Assembly: GCA_021648025.1 (NCBI GenBank)
Contig: JAKITO010000001.1
Span: 1 to 64,000 of the forward strand
Direction of reading: 5' to 3'
Source of the DNA: Paracoccaceae bacterium
GTDB lineage: Bacteria; Pseudomonadota; Alphaproteobacteria; Rhodobacterales; Rhodobacteraceae
Length of the DNA stretch: 64,000 nt
Shown here: piece by piece, positions 62,615-64,000 of the stretch
Layout: each line of letters begins with the position of its first letter
How positions within the stretch are numbered: the first letter of the stretch is position 1
Program-made: the position numbers and the translations under genes
Notes under the pieces: generated by a model
Seen by the model: the letters and a program-made list of their open reading frames with translations, nothing else
Database searches by the model: none
Told to the model about the DNA's origin: nothing

Positions 62615-63976
62615 TCATTTCTTTCCCGGCGTCCCATCAAATTTCTTTTCGATATCGTCCCAGCAGTCGATGTAGTCATCCTGCAATGGCGCCTCATTTG
62701 CGGCGAACGTGGTCAGATGCTGCGGAAAGCGGGTTTCAAACATGAACGACATGGTATTGTCCAGCTTTTGTGCCTCAAGCTTGGCATTCGAGGCGCCTTC
62801 AAAGGCGGTTTTGTCCGGCCCATGCGGCAACATCATGTTGTGCAGGCTGAGGCCGCCGGGAATGAAGCCTTGTGGTTTGGCATCGTATTGGCCGTAAATA
62901 TTGCCCATCATCTCGGACATGATGTTCTTGTGATACCAGGGCGGGCGGAACGTATCTTCGGCCACCAGCCAGCGTTCGCGAAACAGCACAAAGTCGATAT
63001 TGGCGGTACCCGGCTGACCCGAAGGCGCGGTCAGCACCGTAAAGATTGACGGGTCGGGGTGATCAAACAGGATCGCACCAACCGGGCAATAGGTGGTCAG
63101 GTCGTATTTCACCGGCGCGTAATTGCCGTGCCAGGCCACAACGTCCAACGGCGACTGGCCGATGTTGGTTACGTGAAACTGCCCGCACCATTTCACCGTG
63201 ACGCTCGAGGCCACTTCGCGGTCTTCAAAGGCCGCCACCGGGGCCTTGAAATCGCGCCGGTTGGCCATGCAGTTGGCGCCGATCGGACCGCGCCCCGGCA
63301 ATTCAAATTTTTGACCATAGTTTTCACAGACGAACCCACGGCACGGACCCTCAAGAACCTCGACCCGGTACAGCAGACCGCGCGGGATGACGGCAATTTC
63401 CTGCGGCGCCAGATCAATGATCCCCAGTTCGGTGCAAAACCGCAACCGCCCCTCTTGTGGCACGATCAGCAGTTCACTGTCGGCGCAATAGAAATAACTG
63501 TCGACCATCGATTCAGTCACCAGATAAACATGTGTGGCCATGCCCACCTGGGTATTCACATCGCCCGCCGTGGTCATGGTCCGCATGCCGGTCAGCCAGG
63601 TCAGGGGCGCATCGCAATGGGGCACCGGATCCCAGCGATATTGCCCAAGGCTGGTGACATCATCGACAATGTTCGGGGCTGATTTCCAATAGGGCAGGTC
63701 GATCCTTTCATAGCGGTGCGAATGTTTGACCGACGGGCGGATACGGTAACACCAGGTGCGTTCGTTCTGATGGCTGGGGGCGGTAAAGGCGGTGCCGGAC
63801 AATTGTTCGCCATAAAGACCATAGTTGCATTTCTGCGGGCTGTTCATGCCTTGGGGCAGGGCACCGGGCAGGGCCTCGGTCTCATAATCATTGCCGAACC
63901 CGGGCATATACCCCTGATGCGGCCCGGGCAAGGACGGCGCCTGCACCATATCAACGGGGAAAGATTGTTTGTTCAT
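62615..63976 (-). CDS. hmgA: Homogentisate 1,2-dioxygenase
   Basis: The 453-aa product matches HmgA in length and motifs: [20 protein letters not shown] near 22-41, [20 protein letters not shown] near 73-92, [18 protein letters not shown], and [20 protein letters not shown] near 348-367 with iron ligands. It opens homogentisate in tyrosine breakdown. ATG (about 63976) follows AGGAGG closely, so the TTG at 63991 is rejected. The rest of the pathway would lie upstream on the minus strand, outside the window. Confidence 0.96.
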   Translation of the reverse strand: MNKQSFPVDMVQAPSLPGPHQGYMPGFGNDYETEALPGALPQGMNSPQKCNYGLYGEQLSGTAFTAPSHQNERTWCYRIRPSVKHSHRYERIDLPYWKSAPNIVDDVTSLGQYRWDPVPHCDAPLTWLTGMRTMTTAGDVNTQVGMATHVYLVTESMVDSYFYCADSELLIVPQEGRLRFCTELGIIDLAPQEIAVIPRGLLYRVEVLEGPCRGFVCENYGQKFELPGRGPIGANCMANRRDFKAPVAAFEDREVASSVTVKWCGQFHVTNIGQSPLDVVAWHGNYAPVKYDLTTYCPVGAILFDHPDPSIFTVLTAPSGQPGTANIDFVLFRERWLVAEDTFRPPWYHKNIMSEMMGNIYGQYDAKPQGFIPGGLSLHNMMLPHGPDKTAFEGASNAKLEAQKLDNTMSFMFETRFPQHLTTFAANEAPLQDDYIDCWDDIEKKFDGTPGKK

Positions 63977-64000
63977 GGGATCCTCCTGCAAGCTGGCGGG

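Noticed and set aside
1-64000. CRISPR array, phage or IS elements
   Set aside because: No regularly spaced repeats, integrase, transposase or capsid-like genes were seen; the repeats found are short and isolated.

Overview
The window reads as a chromosomal segment of a marine alphaproteobacterium, most likely Rhodobacteraceae (Roseobacter group). The evidence is the moderately high G+C content, a trgA-trgB pair of the Rhodobacter type, an AcuI acrylyl-CoA reductase next to a betaine/DMSP-type BCCT carrier, a long heme A synthase of the alphaproteobacterial type, and several DUFs (808, 1467, 502, 4177) common in that family. No rRNA, tRNA, phage, IS transposase or CRISPR array was seen. About 60 protein genes are supported, including two small ones (47 and 48 aa). 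There is also one decayed ArsR-type regulator gene, one candidate sRNA, and one 110-bp hairpin element of MITE/REP type.

Layout. 1-8141: purL (partial, minus), then acuI, a BCCT transporter with a structured 5' leader, a PLP enzyme, and trgA-trgB. 8178-10859 (minus): a TTC38-like TPR protein and an M20 amidohydrolase. 11005-16778 (plus): murI, argC, ccmE, trmJ, ctaA and an M32 carboxypeptidase. 16790-22343 (minus): a second TTC38-like protein, a Bcr/CflA-type MFS carrier, and a translationally coupled set of acyl-CoA synthetase, FrnE-like DsbA protein and K+ channel.

22568-32949 is a carbohydrate-uptake and catabolism island. It holds a lactonase-like amidohydrolase and an aldo/keto reductase (minus); a BtpA/SgcQ protein, an M42 peptidase-like protein and an FGGY kinase (plus); and a complete ABC importer (two permeases and a Tat-exported binding protein on minus, the ATPase on plus). 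The SgcQ plus M42 pairing recalls the functionally unassigned sgc locus of E. coli. This is the best candidate here for an undescribed pathway.

33070-40255: mmsA with a divergent LysR regulator, a CBS protein, coaD, a 47-aa membrane peptide, gap, DUF808, and an exported Sel1-repeat protein. A pair of LacI-type palindromes lies between gap and the DUF808 gene. 40502-49593: a DnaJ-like protein, bolA, gatB, an IMPACT/YigZ-like protein, an HDAC-like hydrolase, a nitroreductase, an EI24 protein, a GH25 lipoprotein, methylmalonyl-CoA epimerase and a receiver-domain protein. 49707-55335: the ArsR remnant, an orphan YejA-like binding protein, a candidate sRNA, bdhA, DUF502 and psuKG. 55922-62498: a MarR regulator, a hairpin element, and a hydantoinase/oxoprolinase (hyuA-hyuB), FAD oxidoreductase and uronate-dehydrogenase-like cluster. 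hmgA (minus) closes the window.

Together the genes describe a heterotroph that recovers carbon from osmolytes, sugars or uronates, pseudouridine, cyclic amides, valine/propionate intermediates and tyrosine, set among housekeeping genes. Start codons were moved from the longest possible ORF to a better-supported start in many cases; each such choice is stated.
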